35,385 nucleotides of DNA from Verrucomicrobiaceae bacterium. GTDB lineage: Bacteria; Verrucomicrobiota; Verrucomicrobiia; Verrucomicrobiales; Akkermansiaceae. The notes below the pieces were generated by a model. It did not search any database, was not told the origin of the DNA, and saw only the letters and a program-made list of their open reading frames with translations. Where the stretch lies: NCBI GenBank assembly GCA_027487435.1, contig JAIYDP010000109.1, forward strand, positions 1 to 35,385, written 5' to 3'. Shown piece after piece: positions 20,201 to 35,200 of the stretch (position 1 is the stretch's first letter; every line of letters starts with the position of its first letter). The position numbers were made by a program, and so were the translations under genes.

Positions 20201-23200
20201 ACTGCCGTGGCTTCGGGGCTGACCGACTCGTTCCAGCTGCGGACGTACTCCACTGCTGGGACTCTTGATGAGGGAACAGCCGCTGGGGTTCAGCTGACCG
20301 ACGCGCGCTTTGTCTCTGCCTCGCTTCTTCTTCTGGACTCGAGAATCGGGGCCCGAACTTCGGCCATCCTCACCTTCACAACCTCGAATCCTCTGAAAGC
20401 TAACTCATCCTTTATCTTGGAGTTGCCACAAGGAATAACTCTCTCCACGACGACGGCCTTTTCAGGGACTGCAAATGGGCAAAGGGTGACTTTCAACGCT
20501 GGGCCATTTACTCCAACGGCCTCGTTGTTCTTCTCGGTGGCGAGCGCAGACTCTTTTACAACCCTCAGCCCTGGCTTCTTCAAGACTTCGTCGACCAATT
20601 TGTTCGCAGACCGCAGTGGAGTAGTTGTCAACATCACGATCAGCAATGTCGTTGTGACATACCCAAGCTCCAACAACTTTGCCTTCTCTTTGTCAATTTC
20701 CAACATTGTGCCCTTGGAGTCGGGCGGTGGCACTTTGTCCATTTTGCCGTCACCCTCTGCGTTCAAGGTCGAGTCCATTGAGATGATTCGAGCTCGGTCC
20801 AGCATGGAAGCTATCATGTCCATCAAGGTGAGGAACAATAATCCGATCCCTCAAAGTGGTTACGTCGCCTTGACCTTCCCTTCGTCCATCTCCATTGCTA
20901 ATGCTGTTTTGGTGAAGGCTAAGGTCGCCAAGTTGCTGCCAACGGATCCTTGCTTCTGCCAAGCGGCATGCTTTGTGAATGCGTCCGGCGCAGAGGTCTG
21001 CATCGTTCAGTCAGCGTCTTGTCTGATAGGAGAGTCGTCGACTGATGGGAGAGTTGTTCATTGCTCCTCTGCATACACTGACACGGATCAAGTGGGCATC
21101 GATTCATCAGTGGCTCTTCAAGTAGTTGGCCAGACAATCCGCCTGTCATTTCCTCAGATCTCCACGTCCGTGCCGTCGTCGTCTCTCCTGCACTTCAGGT
21201 TTGGAAGGCTTTTGCTACCAAGAGGAGGCCCGCAGCAAATTGCAAACATCACCGCAGCGGTCCTTGCCGCAGACCTTGGGGTCATTGAGAATGTGACGGC
21301 TGCAATGCCTCGAATTTCTTTTGGACCCCTACCTGGGCTGTCGTCCTCACTATCTGTTCCGTTTGCAGCCCTCCCTACGAATGTAACGATATCGTTCCCG
21401 ACGCGGTCAACGATTGGAAACTTGTCTTTGTTTCGGGTTGGTCTCCCATCCTCTTTTGGTCGCACGACATATTCTGTTGCTCGCCCTGCAGGGTTTGCCT
21501 CTCTCACTGCCAACCAGTCCCAATTCCAGAATCTCCCTCATGTCTATTTGGTCTCCCCCTCTTCATTTTTGAGGACTGACCGTGTTGTGGATGTGCTATT
21601 CTCCGGTGCATTCAGCGTTTTCTCGTTCTACACGTTATCCGTTGCAAATGTTTCGATCCCTTTGAGGGTTGTTTCATCCAGCTCTCTCAGAGGCGCTTTG
21701 AACATCACATTACTCCAATCGCTTGGTTCTCAGTTGGCTGGGGTGATTTTCGCAGGGTCAGGGTCATCCACGACCATTCAGTTGCCGCGCTCGTTTAGAT
21801 TTTACGACCTTGCCTTGGGCTGCCCAAATAATTGCTCGGAAAAGGGATTTTGTGTTGAGGCCAGCTCTCTTTGCTCATGCCGCTCTCCTTTCCAAGGAGT
21901 TGACTGCAACGAAGGCCCAAGCTTGGCGTTTGCGAGTCCGAACGGAGTTGCTTTCGAAGGCGGAAGCATCGTCACGGCGACACTTCGAATTTTGTCCATC
22001 CCGAATTCTATTTTCGCCCTTTGTAGTTTTGGAAACGTCACTGTTGACGGAGAGTTCGATCCTGTGACGACGTCGGTCCGTTGCACATGTCCGTCCCTCT
22101 CGTCTCAAGTCATTGTCGATGAGAAGATCGCTTTTGATGTGTCTATCAACGGTGGCGACTTTACGGGGTTTCCACTCACTCTGCGTGTGTTTCGAAGGGC
22201 TACTCCTTCGTGGACATCCCGGCATGAGCTCATTTCCGGCTCCGTTCATGCGCATGCGATTGAGCACATGCGGCACGCCGACAGCTCTCCTCCACACGCG
22301 CATGTCATTCGCGTTAACGGATCATTTTTTGTTGCGAGATTATTCGAGGCACTTCCAGGCGGAGCGCACACCCATTTCTTTGTGCATTCACACGATCAGG
22401 GAGACAAGTATCATGCCCATCCGGTTGATTTTCTCTCCGCAGCGCTGTCGTCTTCGTTTGAAGGCATGAGCGAAGACGATCTGCTCCCTTCGTCGTTTCC
22501 CCTCGACGCCATAGACCATTTCTCCGTCAACTCCACGACAGTCGTGCCCACGTCAGGGGAATACGTTGACATTGTGCCCGCTGTGCTTTCCTCCCCTGCT
22601 GCTGGCTCAAACATCACATTTGTCCTCAGTGGCTTGATCAATCGCATCGATCGCGGAAACACTGGCTTCCTTAGCCTCACCCATTTCGTGAATGGCACAC
22701 TGGTTGAGCGCTCAGTGTTTGCTTCCACTGGCTCTGTCCAACCAACCAAGTTCGTCCAGTTCAATACGTCGTCGTCGTCTCTTCTGATTGGAACGAAAAC
22801 GAATATCTCCTTCGCATTTTCTGCCAGCGTTGCTCTCCTCCCGGGTATGTCCCTCTACATCAAGTGCCCTTCCTTTCTCTCTGCTCAAAAGGTCAGCATC
22901 GTTTTTGATGACGGTCCCAGATACTCAGATCTCGGCTTTGGCGAAGTCGGATCTGGTGTTCTCTACTTGACCTTGAATGACACGCTGCCAGCAGGTCAAG
23001 TGTCTCGAGTTGTTGTCCAAGGGTTCTCACTCGACCTTGACCCATTCATCCTTCGCAATTTTTCCATCACTGTCGGGTTCTCCGTCTCGTCAGTCTCCAT
23101 TTTGGACGACGCAGTTGGTTTTGCCCTCCTCCCGAGGTCCAATACGTCCCTGTCCATGGCACACTCCACCTCTGTTGCTGGAGAAATTAATTTCTTAACC

Positions 23201-26200
23201 TTCTCGTTTGCGTCTGTCCTCGATCTTCGTGAGGGCGATAGGATTCTTTTCTCCATCCCTTCTTCATTCAATTTGCTTGACATTTCGAACACAATCCTGT
23301 CCACGAGTTTCCGTGCCAACGTCCTTGTCTTAAACTCCACTCTGATTGAATGGCTCCTGACCTCGCCGCTTAAGTCATTAACGCAGCAAGTAATCACTCT
23401 TCGACTGCGAAATCCTTTTCGACCAATCACGTCGACGTCCCCGTTCAGTTTCGTCATCCAAGACCCAAAGCAGCGCCTCCTAGAATCGTCCGGATTGAGT
23501 CCAGTGTTCTCTCTGGAACCAGGGACCCTCTCTGTTACAGTTGTCAATTTCGCTCCTAGGTTTGTTGGTGTCACCGCCGATCTTGTTCTGAGCGTGACGT
23601 CGTTGAACCCTTTGCTCGCCGGAAACTCTCTTGTCTTTACTTTTGACGGCTTACTCTCGGTGTCGTCGATTGCCGTGAGGAACTCATCATTTCCTGCTGC
23701 AGTCAGCAGCGTCAATGGCCAGAATGTAACGATTGTGTTTACCAACGGACTTCCGGCACTGACTGCAGTCACCTTAGCGCTTGGCAACGTTCGAAACGCG
23801 CTGAGAGCTGGCACGAATGGTGGCTTTGTTGCTGTTTCTCAAGCGAATCTTGCGCTTCTTGACTCATCATCGTTTGTACCGCTGTGTTGTTTACGTCCCA
23901 CCGTGCTCTCCCTCCCGACCCTCTCCCTGCAAGCGACTCAAATCGGTTCAGATTCTGGCTTAGTGGTTCAATTCACCACCAGCACTCAGCTTGATCGGAA
24001 CGGTTCCATCGTCGTCCGATTTCCGTCAGCGCTCGCATTCGCCTCCTCTGGCTCCTCCGTCGTGGTCAGCAGCGCGGCCGCAGCTCCTACGTCGACGTTG
24101 TTGAAGAACATTGCTGTTTTGCGATTCAATGCTAGCAGTTCCATCGCTCCCACCTCGTTTACTCTGACTTTTCGGAATCTACTCGTTGTGGACATCGCCC
24201 CATTGAGCCCTCTGTCGATTACGACGTTCACTGTGAATGACATAGAGGTTGACACAGTGTCGACTTCCATTCCATCGTTGTCTGTCGGATCGTACCCAAT
24301 GACGGTGCAGTTTTCGAACAAGCGTAGCGGAGACATTTCGAACGTTACGATCAGTGCTATTTTGTTTTCGGAGCTCAAGTTTGGGTCAATTGTTGCGCTG
24401 TCCTTACCTCCGGGACTCACTTTGAGTGCGTTCCCAGTTATCACTGCGACAGTGTCTGGGTCCCGGAGGCAGTTCATCGGTCCCTCTGTGGCGTCCGCGT
24501 CTTCGGTGGTGATTTCTTTCCAGTATGACGGCACAGAGTCTTCGGCCAACTCAACGTTCACGATGGTGATCGACTCCGTCTATCTTCCAACACCCCCATT
24601 GACCGTTCTCGATGCTTTCTCCATGTCTGTTTACAGCCCTGTGGTTGCGGGTCAGCTGCGTGAAAGATATACTTCAGTTCAGACTCCGCTGTCAATTGGA
24701 GCTTATTTGCCTACATTCAAGCTCGCGTCTCATGTTCCAAACAACATCACATCCTGTGAGATGTCGTTTCCCGTACCATTCGAGCTGTCTTCGCAGCTGT
24801 CAATCTCGCTTTCTCTACCAAGTCAGCTGAGTTTCTCTTCGACGTCGAAGCTCTTCATTCGGCTCGGGCTCAGTGGTGCGTACGTCCCTGTGACTGCCTC
24901 GCTCGACTCAGCGCTGAAAGTTGCAAATGGATCTTTGATAGCTGCGTTCCAGAGTGAGCACATCCAGTTTTACGCTGACAGCATTCGTACTGGCAACGAA
25001 GGTCCCATCGATAACGCCATTGGCATCTTGCAAGGATTTCCACCGCTCCCTCTGCCCTCTGCTCCTCTCTCCCATGTTTTGTGGACGTTAAGTGGATTGT
25101 CAGTCAGCTTGCAATGGAGAACTCTCGCCCCCCCGCAGGGGACGCAGTCGTGGGTAGTGAAAGTGCAATCCTTTGCTCAGGGCGGCCCTCAAACTCTGCT
25201 CTTTTTCAATATCTCGACGTTTGAAGCAAGCTTGTCGCTACATCCTTCAGTCCTGAACTCTCTGATGATGTACTCAGTCGGAACTCAAAACGAGACGATC
25301 AAAGTCCATCTGTCTGTCAGTGTCGCACCTCATGACATTATCCCTGCCGTTACAGGCTTGTCTCTAAGGCAGTTGTCCTCCGGATGTGTGCAAGCCATCT
25401 GGAATCCAATCAACAGCACTGGTTTTGGAAATGCATCCGTATCCTACAAGCTTGAGAGCGTTGGACTTTCGTACTCATACATGACTACGTCGTCTTCATT
25501 TATCGTGTACTGTCCGACCCTTCCGCAGCAAATTCTTTTCTCGATCTCTGCTACCGTCAATGACATCATCGGCCCCCAAGTCTCTCAACTGCTTGATCTG
25601 GTGCAGCTGGCTAAGCAAGCCCCGTCTCTGTCCCTTTCCGTTTCGCCGTCCTTTGTGTGGTCGTCCTCTGCAGTGTCATCTAATGCACTGGGGACCTTTT
25701 CAAAGTCCGCATTTTTCAAGACGGCGTCCGGTTTGGTCCTCGTGACGTCGAGCATTCCAGTGACGAAGGCCTCTTATGGGTCCATTTCCTTGTTTAGCTA
25801 CGACACTGTGTCATTTACTCAAATCGTTCAGCTGCCTGTTTCGGGTGCCGCAGACGTTCGAGTTCGTTCTGTCGGGTCGGCTACAGTCATTTTAGTAGCT
25901 GAGTTTGATGACAGTTTGACAACTTCTCTCGACTCGCAATTAATAATGTGCAATCCGACTTGCGTCCCAGCTGCCAGTGCTCGGACGCATGGAGCACTTT
26001 CGATGGAAATGACCGTGGATGGCAACAGTGTCATTGCCTGCAATTCAGTCATCAGCGACAACAACACAGTCGAAGTGTCTGCGTCTGCCTTTTCTTGGGA
26101 CGGCAGAGCGCTTACACTTTCTCAAACGTTACCCGCCTCATGTTCTAAGGCTGTCACCTTCGCTACAGGTGCCACACAATACGCTGTTTTGTTGGCCGGT

Positions 26201-29200
26201 GACATGGTGGTCATCTTGAAGAAGGGAGCCATTTTTGAAAGGATTCAATCCATTGAGTACGTCGAAAGTGTGGCAGATATCACGTTCTCTTCGAGCACTC
26301 AGTACAAGATGCTGTTTGTTGCGATTGGACGATTCGTCCGCGTTTATGTTTTTGAAGAAAATTTGTTTGTTGAGAGAATGAGCCTGGCTTGTCCAGCGTT
26401 GCTGACAGGCGTTTCGTCAACGACATTGCACGGAGATGTCTTTTTGTTGTCATCTTACGGGGCTGCGTACCGTACTCAGCTACTATCAGCTGCCGGCCTT
26501 CAGCTTGTTCCTATCCTCACTCTTGACTTGCCATCTACTTCAACCTCACTGTCTGCGTCATCCTCCCAACTTTATGCTTCTCTGAACAGCAACGGAACAT
26601 CGTTTGTTTTGACATTGGGGCGCTTCGTTGCCTACAACGCGAAGTTTAGCTCAGACTCAGCTCCCGTCAGTATTTGTTACACAATTGAGAATGCCCTTTT
26701 CCCGGTCTCAAGCTGCTCCCTCTCTTCAAACGGTACCTCATCGGTGTCCCTTGAACCGGGTCAGCTTGTCTCTTCTTTTGCAACCCATTCAGTTCGTGGA
26801 GTTGCCGGACTGTCCAGCCCCGTTCATCGTTTGCAGGTGACCGGCCTGCCGAGCTTTGTGCAAGGTATCTCTTTGTCCTTGGACGGAAACATGTTGTCGC
26901 TCACCTGGATTCCACCAGTCGACTCAGGGTTTGGAGGATTCAAACCAGGTCAGATCCAACAATATCTTATCATCGTGTCTCAAAATTCGGACATGTCGAA
27001 TGCTCACAAATACGTTGCTTCGGGCCTCACGACTTCAACATCTGTCATTGTGAGCTTATCACACACCACGATGTATGCGGCCATGGCTGCAATGAACAGT
27101 GCTGGCGTCGGCGACTTCTCAGTTCCCCTCGCATTTTCAATTCCCCTCACAGTTCCTGACCCTATCGTCGTCTCTGCTCGCTATGTTGCGCCGCTTGTGG
27201 TTCGTGTGTCCTGGACAACGCCGCTCTCGCCCAAGGCCGTGTACACTCTGCGGTCTTATACAAATCGTCGGCTTTTGTACGATTTGCCAACCGTGTTTGC
27301 TCCTAACTTAGCATCGATTCGGACATATTCTGTGTTTGGGCAGCCTTTTGTCTGCGCCTTTTCATCCACTTCATCATCTGTTTTTAGATTCTCAGGCGGC
27401 GATATCATCTTGGTGCAATCTCTGGAAGGATTTACTTCCTTGCGACCTGTTGTTTCTGTCAGAATGGCTGTGGGTCTCTCGGGTTCATCGATTAAGCTTT
27501 ATTCTATTCAAGACAACGGTGCTCTTGCTCTGGCTTCCAATGCCAGCAGCATTGCAAGTGCAACAGACGTGGATGCGTTTGTGGATGAAGGAATTCTGTT
27601 CGTAGTTGCCGTGCACAGTGGAAGTGTTTCTGTGTCGAAATACAACAAGACAACTAATGCCTTTTCTCAAGTGTCTGTGGTCACGATGAGCCAGCCTGTT
27701 TCTGTTTTGTGCTTTTCCTTCCTTGGCGATGTATTTGTTGCAGTTGCCGCTGGAAACTCGACTTCGACGTCCTCATCTCCTGTTTTTAGATGGGCCAACT
27801 CGCATCTAAATAATTTCGGGTCTGGCTCCTGCGTAGGCCCTGTAGCTTGGCAGTTCCATAGTCCCCAGTACGTTGTGCTCAGCTGCACGGTTTCTGGTTC
27901 AGCAGTGTACACGATGTCCGCGTCATCTGTGTCACTAGCAGTGACAGTCCCATCTTCGGATCCTTTTACCTCATCTGCTCTTTTGACTGTGAGGCATTCT
28001 GTATCCAAGCGGCCTTACTCTGTCTTGATTATGGCTTCCGCATCGGCCTCGCACGTGTACGAAGTTAATTCTCCGATTACGATTGCAACATTTTTGGGTA
28101 GTCTGCCCGGCGCCACGAATGTTGCTGTGATTCAATCTGACGTGGTTGGAGTCGTGTTTCTTGGGAGTTTGACTGCAAACGCCTCGATGGCAATTTTGAG
28201 AGATCTCCCTACGTTTTCGATCGTCAACGTTTATTCTGGCATGTCAAACTCCATTGACTTGCCCGTTGTCCGCGGCGTTCAATACACATTTCAAATTGCT
28301 GCTCAAGATGGCGCTCAATATCAAGTTTCAAGCACAGCCGAATTCACAGCAGTGAGCTTGCCCGGGCAGCCTGTGATCACTTCGGCGACATCACAGCCAG
28401 ATGGAAGTGTTGCATTCGTCGTGTCTATTTCCGATGATGGCTCAGGCAGCGCTGTCAGCTCGATCGCATCTTCTCAGATCACCTTGGTTATTCTTCAAAT
28501 ATCTGCATCTGTCACTTTCTCACCGCTCGAGAGAAACTTGACTTTCTTACCAACCTCGTTAATGTCCGTGACCGGATTGACTCCCTCCGTGCAGTACAGG
28601 GCACGAACTTTTGTTTGCAATCAGGGGGGTTGTAGCCTGTTCTCTGACATATTCTTGTTCACGACCTTTTCGATTCCCTCCACTCCTCTTCCTCTTGCCG
28701 CAGTCAATCTGAGAGTATCTGGATCCATTCGTTATGATTGGGACCGCCCTCGCGACCTTGGGTTAGGGTCATCCGGTTCTGAGTCCAACATCACTTACAC
28801 GCTGAAAGTAACACGTCCTCCTCTCTTCACCATGACTTTTTCGTCCTTAAAGAACAAAACTCTTATCGTCTCAAATTTGACTGTCGGTGCAACATACGTG
28901 GCCTCAATTACGGCAACCAATTTCGTTGGCTCCAGTTTGTCAGCAAATTTTGAAGCTGTAGTAGTCTTGACAGCGCCGCAGCAACCTCAGACGCTGACCG
29001 TGGCTGCAGTCCCTCCCTCTTCTGTGAGATTGTCCTGGATACCCCCAGGGGATCAAGGAGCAGGTTCGAGTGCAGTTAATCTAGTGTACGCTGTCGAGTT
29101 GTCGACGTCTTCTCAGTTTTTGAGCCGAGTGTCTCTATCGTCGACGAATAATGGGTTATTGAGAGTTGAATCGGGTGTGTCTGCAACAATAACTGGGATC

Positions 29201-32200
29201 ACACTTGGAGCGCAGTACTATGCAAGAGTGTATGCTGTGAATGACGCAGGTTCTAGTTTGCCATCTAACCCGATTGCTTTTGTTGTTCCTTCGCTGCCAT
29301 CTTCTGGGCCTACTCCATCTGTGCAGCAGATGAGCGATGGCAGAGTGCTGTTTTCGTGGGCCCCTGTTGCAGGTGCAACTTCTTACATAACTGAAGTGTC
29401 CTTGTCGAATGCCAAAGTGTTCTTGACCACGACCGTGGCAACATCGTCTTCATTTACACCTGTTGTACCTGGTTCCATTTATAGCGTCCGCGTGGGAGCA
29501 TCAAACAGCGCTGGAACCACATTCGGAGCAGTTGTCTCTTTCCCTTCTTTCGCTCGCCCATCTGTCGCAAACAATGTGAGCGCTCGATCAGTCGCCGTTG
29601 GCAGTGTCGCCGTGCAATGGATGCCACCTGTCTTCTTAGGAAGCTCAGATTCGTCAGTTGCCGAGTACTTTGTTGAGTATGGCAGCGACAGTCAGTTCAG
29701 ATCTCCCGTCCTTGTCCGGTTGCCGTTTTCGCAAAGTTCGTTCGAAATACGAAACTTGCCAATCGGACAGTTCCTTTTCATTCGAGTCTCTGTGTTCAAT
29801 GGCGTGTTGCAATCAGAAGCAGTGACTACAAAGGCCAGGTCAATCGGAGCTCCGTCCAGCCCTCTCAATCTCCGGATTCTCCAGAGCGGTGCTGGGCTTG
29901 CTTCTCTTCGTTGGGATCTCCCTGCAAATACTGGTGGCAATGACGCACGTTTTGGAATCGAGTCCTTCTCAGCGGTCCTGACCTGTGGACCGAACACGAC
30001 CGATTTCATAAACATCCGCACAACTTCTATTCTCGCTGCTTCCACGAGCTCACAACCCTGTTCTTTTGTCGTCAGTGCATCAAACGGGCTTGGTTCAAGC
30101 CCTTTCAGCCTTCCATCTGCACCCTTCTCGGTTGCTCGATCGCTTGGGGATGACACTGTCGTTGTTAGCGCATCCCTAACGTCTGCTACCACCGCTGCCG
30201 TGTCGTTTTCGTCGGCTGTCATGTCACCTCGAATATTTGTTGTCCGCTCTTGTGTTGACTCCGTTTGTTCACAATTCGAAACATTCTCGACGTCATCAAC
30301 GTCCATGATCTTCTCAGGGCTGCGACCGAATTCGCGCTACTTCTATTCCGTTGCTGTGGCTAACGATGTAGCACAAGGTCGCTTTTCTCCAGCGGTCAGC
30401 GTGACAACAGCCTTCAGACCATACGTACTTTGGAGCTCTGCCCAGAGTGTACAGTCTGCTGCTTCGTTTTTGTTCACTACCGTGGTTCAAACCGCGTTTA
30501 ATTCTTCTCTAGCAATCAATGTTTCGAGATCATCACTTTCGGAAACATCTGTGACAGTTGGAGGCATTGTGGTGCAGTTCGGAGAAGTTACTTCAGACAA
30601 TGCAGCGCTTGCGATTACTTACTGTTTCAACGGTGATTGCACAGTGAACTCTCCGTCACGTATTCCGATTAGGCCACCAAGGGCGTTGAAACTCCTGGGC
30701 ATGTTCCCAAGACGAGGTGCTGTGGGCTCGGCGGTCAGATTCATTGCGCGGAAATCAGATCCTGGGTCTGTGTATGTGCTATTTGAAGGAATTGCAGCTT
30801 TGTCTATTGTAGAGTCGCAGTCTGATGACATCATCAGAGTCCTTGCATACGTGCCGACGGGTGTGTCAAACGGAACTGCGTCAGTGATCTTGTCGGTTGG
30901 TACGAGCGTATTGACTTTCAATTTCACAGTTCTTGATTCCTCTGCTGCTGCAATTGTGTCAATTGCACCAACATCAATTCTGTCGTGGACTGTGCAGGAA
31001 GTCGAGGTTCTTTTTGCGTCCCCGTCTGTACTGATCGCTCCTCCTGTGGTGAGGGTTGATTCCGTTTCGTGCACTGTCAAATCTTTTGCCCGTGTCGGAC
31101 TCAATCTCTTCAATCTTCAAGTCGAGGTTCCAGTTCTTGGTGGGATCTCCCGTCAAAGCTCAGTTGAGGTAGCATCTGCGTCAATTCCCGTTTCGATCTT
31201 AGCAGGACGGTTCTCTGGACAGATGATCCCCAACACGTTCGATTCATCTGTCCCTGGTGCCATCTCCGCGACGTATTGCTTCAGCGGTGACTTGAACCTT
31301 GCAACTGCTCTGTCGGTGTCCCTCTCAGTTGATGGAGTGGCTGTGCAAGCGTCTAGTGTGCTTGCCCTTGCGTCTCCATCTGCTGACTTGCTGAATTCGT
31401 ATTGCGCTTTCATGAACGTTTCCATACCTCTGAACCTTGCTGGGTTTTTGGTTGCAACAGTGTCGCAGTCGGGAAATACTGTGTTTTCGGCTCTTGTGGC
31501 GTCTGTTTCGTCTTCAAAGCGACCATCAGCGTCTCTTAGAGATGTCACGGCGATTGAGCCTGGATACTTGGGATCAGTCAGTGCTATTCTTAAGAATGTT
31601 GCGATCACAAATGACAATCTCGTAACAGTGACGATCAACGGCTCCATTGCTGCTCAGGTACTCAGGGTCATCCCTTGGACTTGCACCCTCTGCTTTATCG
31701 TTGAATTCAATCCACCAATCCTTGCTATGGGCAACTTCTCAGTTACTTTTGGTGGGGTGGATCCATCGGTCAGCACAAGGCTCATCGTTTCGCCTGTGTC
31801 GAGAACTGCGATCGTTTCTTCCGTTGTGCAGATAAATCCATTCCGTTTTGTTTTTAGCATTTCCAATCTCTCCGTTTCCATTCACTTCTCGAGCATTTCT
31901 CTTGTATCGACAACTGCAATTGTCGATCTGCAGTCATTCACTTGCATGTCATCTCTTTGCTTGGCGACGGTGGGTATTGCATCGTCTACACCTCCAGGGG
32001 ACCATGCACTATCGTTTGTGCATCAATCTACGGGGACAGTCATCGTCTCCACGACTTTCGTGTTTGCTGTGGAGGCGATACAGATACACTCTCTTGTACC
32101 TTCATCCACACAGCTTGCTGGCGGCGGTCTCTGCACCATTACTCTGAGACGCAATGATCACATCCGCTCGCATTATCAAGTCATGTTTGCTCCATTCACA

Positions 32201-35200
32201 ACAGTCCTCAATTCGATGACCAACTTCACGGCAGATCTTGATGTTGTTACATTTTCGCTACCCTCTGTCCCGATACCTGGTACTTACATTGGGACTCTCC
32301 TTAGGCTATCATCCAGCTCTCCTGCAACCTCATTTTCGATCCGATATCATCCCAATTCCGTTGTGCGACCTCAGCTTGTAGCTCAATATCCGAATCCTTT
32401 ACCTGCATTTTCAACGTCCATCAATGCGAGCGTAAGGTTGTCTGGAATGCCGTCATCTTCTACTGTGCAGTCAGTATCATTGCAGCTTTCGGGCTTGCCT
32501 GCAATCGTCACAGCAGTGACTGTCATTCGGGATGAGGCGGTAGTGACCTTTGTCCCCCCGTCGCTTCCAGTGGGATCTGCACTCCTGTCGCTGACAGTCA
32601 ACAACGTTGCATTCAGCCCCGGAACCTTAGTTGTATCTGAACCGATTCAAATTTCTGCTGTTTATCCTCAGGTTGTCCGCGCAGCTGGCCGCGTGCTCGT
32701 TTCTTTCAGGATGCGAGTCCTGGCTGGTCCTTGTGTTGGATGCACATTCATGATGAACAGGGCTGATTCTGTGCTGCTGACTCGCATCTCAGACGATTTC
32801 ATGGAGGCCCAAGTGATAGTGCCACCATGCATGTCCTTGAGCTGCCCTCTCAATATCTCCACTTTTCATGATTCCTCTGTGTTTGGAACTCTTCCGGTCT
32901 CCTACGTCGCTAGCCCCTTAATGAGTCTCTTGCCGTCCGCCGTTCCAGCGGGTCGTGCAGCTGTGGTTGTGGTCTCGGTTGAAAACTTGATTCTTTCTGC
33001 GTCCTCGCTTACTCTTAGCGTTGGCGGAGCTCCTGCTTCAGTCACAAGCGTCATCGCGTCGGAGGAACTTTCTGTGTGTTCATTTATTTTGCCTTCGAGT
33101 GCGCCAGTGGGCTCCTCGTCAGTTGTGTTGACAACTACATCTCAGTTATCGTTGAATTCAACATTGATGATTGTTCCTTTCGGAGGGCTTTCGTTAATTG
33201 GGACTTTTCCTTCAGTCCTGTCATCTGTTGGAGGACAAACTGTGACAGTGTTTTTGAGAGAGTTTCCTCCGGAAACTAGAGCCACTGACTTCGCCCTTAC
33301 AATTGAGCAAGAGTCAGTGGACATTACCGGAGTGTCGACTATGTTCATGTCCCTGACATTTCTCTCCCCAGCCCGATCAAATGCAGGCATGGCAGCCTTG
33401 ATCCTCGTTCATCTTCCCTCAAATGCAGCTGTTTCGTTTGAGCTTCAATTTTCTGACCAATACATTGCAATCATTGGCCAACCAACTCCTCACGCTGTGG
33501 CTTCGAGTGGTGGCACGTATTTCTCGATAACCGTGTCCGCTGCGATTGCCCTTAATTTCCGTTCCGATCATTTTCGCTTTGTCTCTGAGGTCGCTGACTT
33601 CTTCTCCTCGTCTGTTTCTTGTGACAGCACGCTGTGCACCGTCACGTCGATCTGTCCATCTCTTCCAAGTGGTTCGCTAACCTTTTCTGTATCTCTAGTT
33701 GAGTATGGCGTCATCGGAGATGTCAAGCTCACATCGGTCAGCTCGACCTTGATCATCCTTGGTGTTTCACCTTCGAGGGGACCAGCAAGTGGAGGCTACT
33801 TCATTGAGCTTTCGATGGGTGGATCAATGCCGCCTCTCCCCCCTGCATCCTTCCGCGTGTCGTTCAATTCAACAAATGTTCCCTTGGACAGCGTCAGAGG
33901 AAATGTGCTTCGTTTCCTCGCCCCTGCCCTCCCCAATGCTCGCACAGGCGTGGTCAGCATTGGCGTTACTCATGTTGGGGACGTTGATGCAGCAACGATA
34001 GAATTTGTTTTAGAGTCTTACGTGCCATCCATCGAGATTGATGATGCTTCTGTGACCGAGTCTTCTAGAAATAGGGTTGCGGAGCTTACAGGTTTTGGTG
34101 CTTTGCTGTCAGTCAACGACTTAGAGCTTCGAGTGGGCCTCCTTGCGGTTCCTCCGTCGAAAATGAGGCTCATATCCAGCAACCCGGTGACTTCTGTTGT
34201 CTCTTTTGAAGTTCCTTCGTTCGATTCGCTCAGGACATCATCTCGCCAAGTTCCACTGACCGCGCGATCCAAGGCCATTGCAGCAACTGCTGCACGATTG
34301 TTGACTTATTCCGTTGAAACGCTGACAATCTCAACAATATCTCCCAGCTCCATTACTTCTCGAGGGGGTCAAACACTCTTGATTGTACTCTCTGCCCCAA
34401 ATGACATCGTTTTTGACTTTCCTCTGGTTCGCATTGGTTCCATCGTATCGACGATCCTTTCATTGGACAGATTGGGTGGGATTGTTTTCATGACCGTTTC
34501 CTCGCCTGCGTTATCTCCTTCGCCTTCGGTGCCCGTCGTCGTCGTTCCATCTCAGCGAGTGCCGGACACCCTCGTGCAATCCCAAATCCTGGTGTTCGAC
34601 AATTTGAAACCCGTGGTGGTGGCACAGCGTTTTGACGGCCGCCGTTCCTATCTTACTCTCAGCATTGCAAATTTCAATACTTCTTCCGTCGCCATCGTTG
34701 CCGGCAGCAGGTATCTCCAACCTGCAACGGCTGTGACAACCAACACAACCACACATTTGGCAGTGGACTTCGGTTCTGCAATTGAACTTCCGTCATCTGT
34801 CCTCGTTGTTGGCCTCAATGTTACTGTTCGTGTCGCACTGGATCGCGACTGCCCGTTTGATCAGTGTACTTTCCCAGATCTACTCCTTTCAGAGCGTCAA
34901 ATCAGACGGCAACTCGTTCGGTCGGTCACCCCAACACAAGTGTCATCGCGAGGGGGTTCCTTCGTGCATGTTGAGCTCGCAGAGGAAGTACAAGTTGCTC
35001 CCTCTGTGTTCTGTGCGGGACAGCCCCAGTCTGTGGTAGCATTGTCCCGAAGAAAAGTTGTGACCTTCGTCTCCACTCAGCTTCCCCCAGGACCCTCTTC
35101 TTGCTCAATATTTTCAGATGAAACGGTTTCTTTCCTCTTGATGGTCGATTCCTTTGCTGCTCGGTTCTCAGTTTCGTCGATTTCACCCACTTCAGTGCCT

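Noticed and set aside
22996..23814. Minus-strand open frame of 272 codons
   Set aside because: It is antisense to the module array of the giant gene; many similar shadows occur along the whole array.
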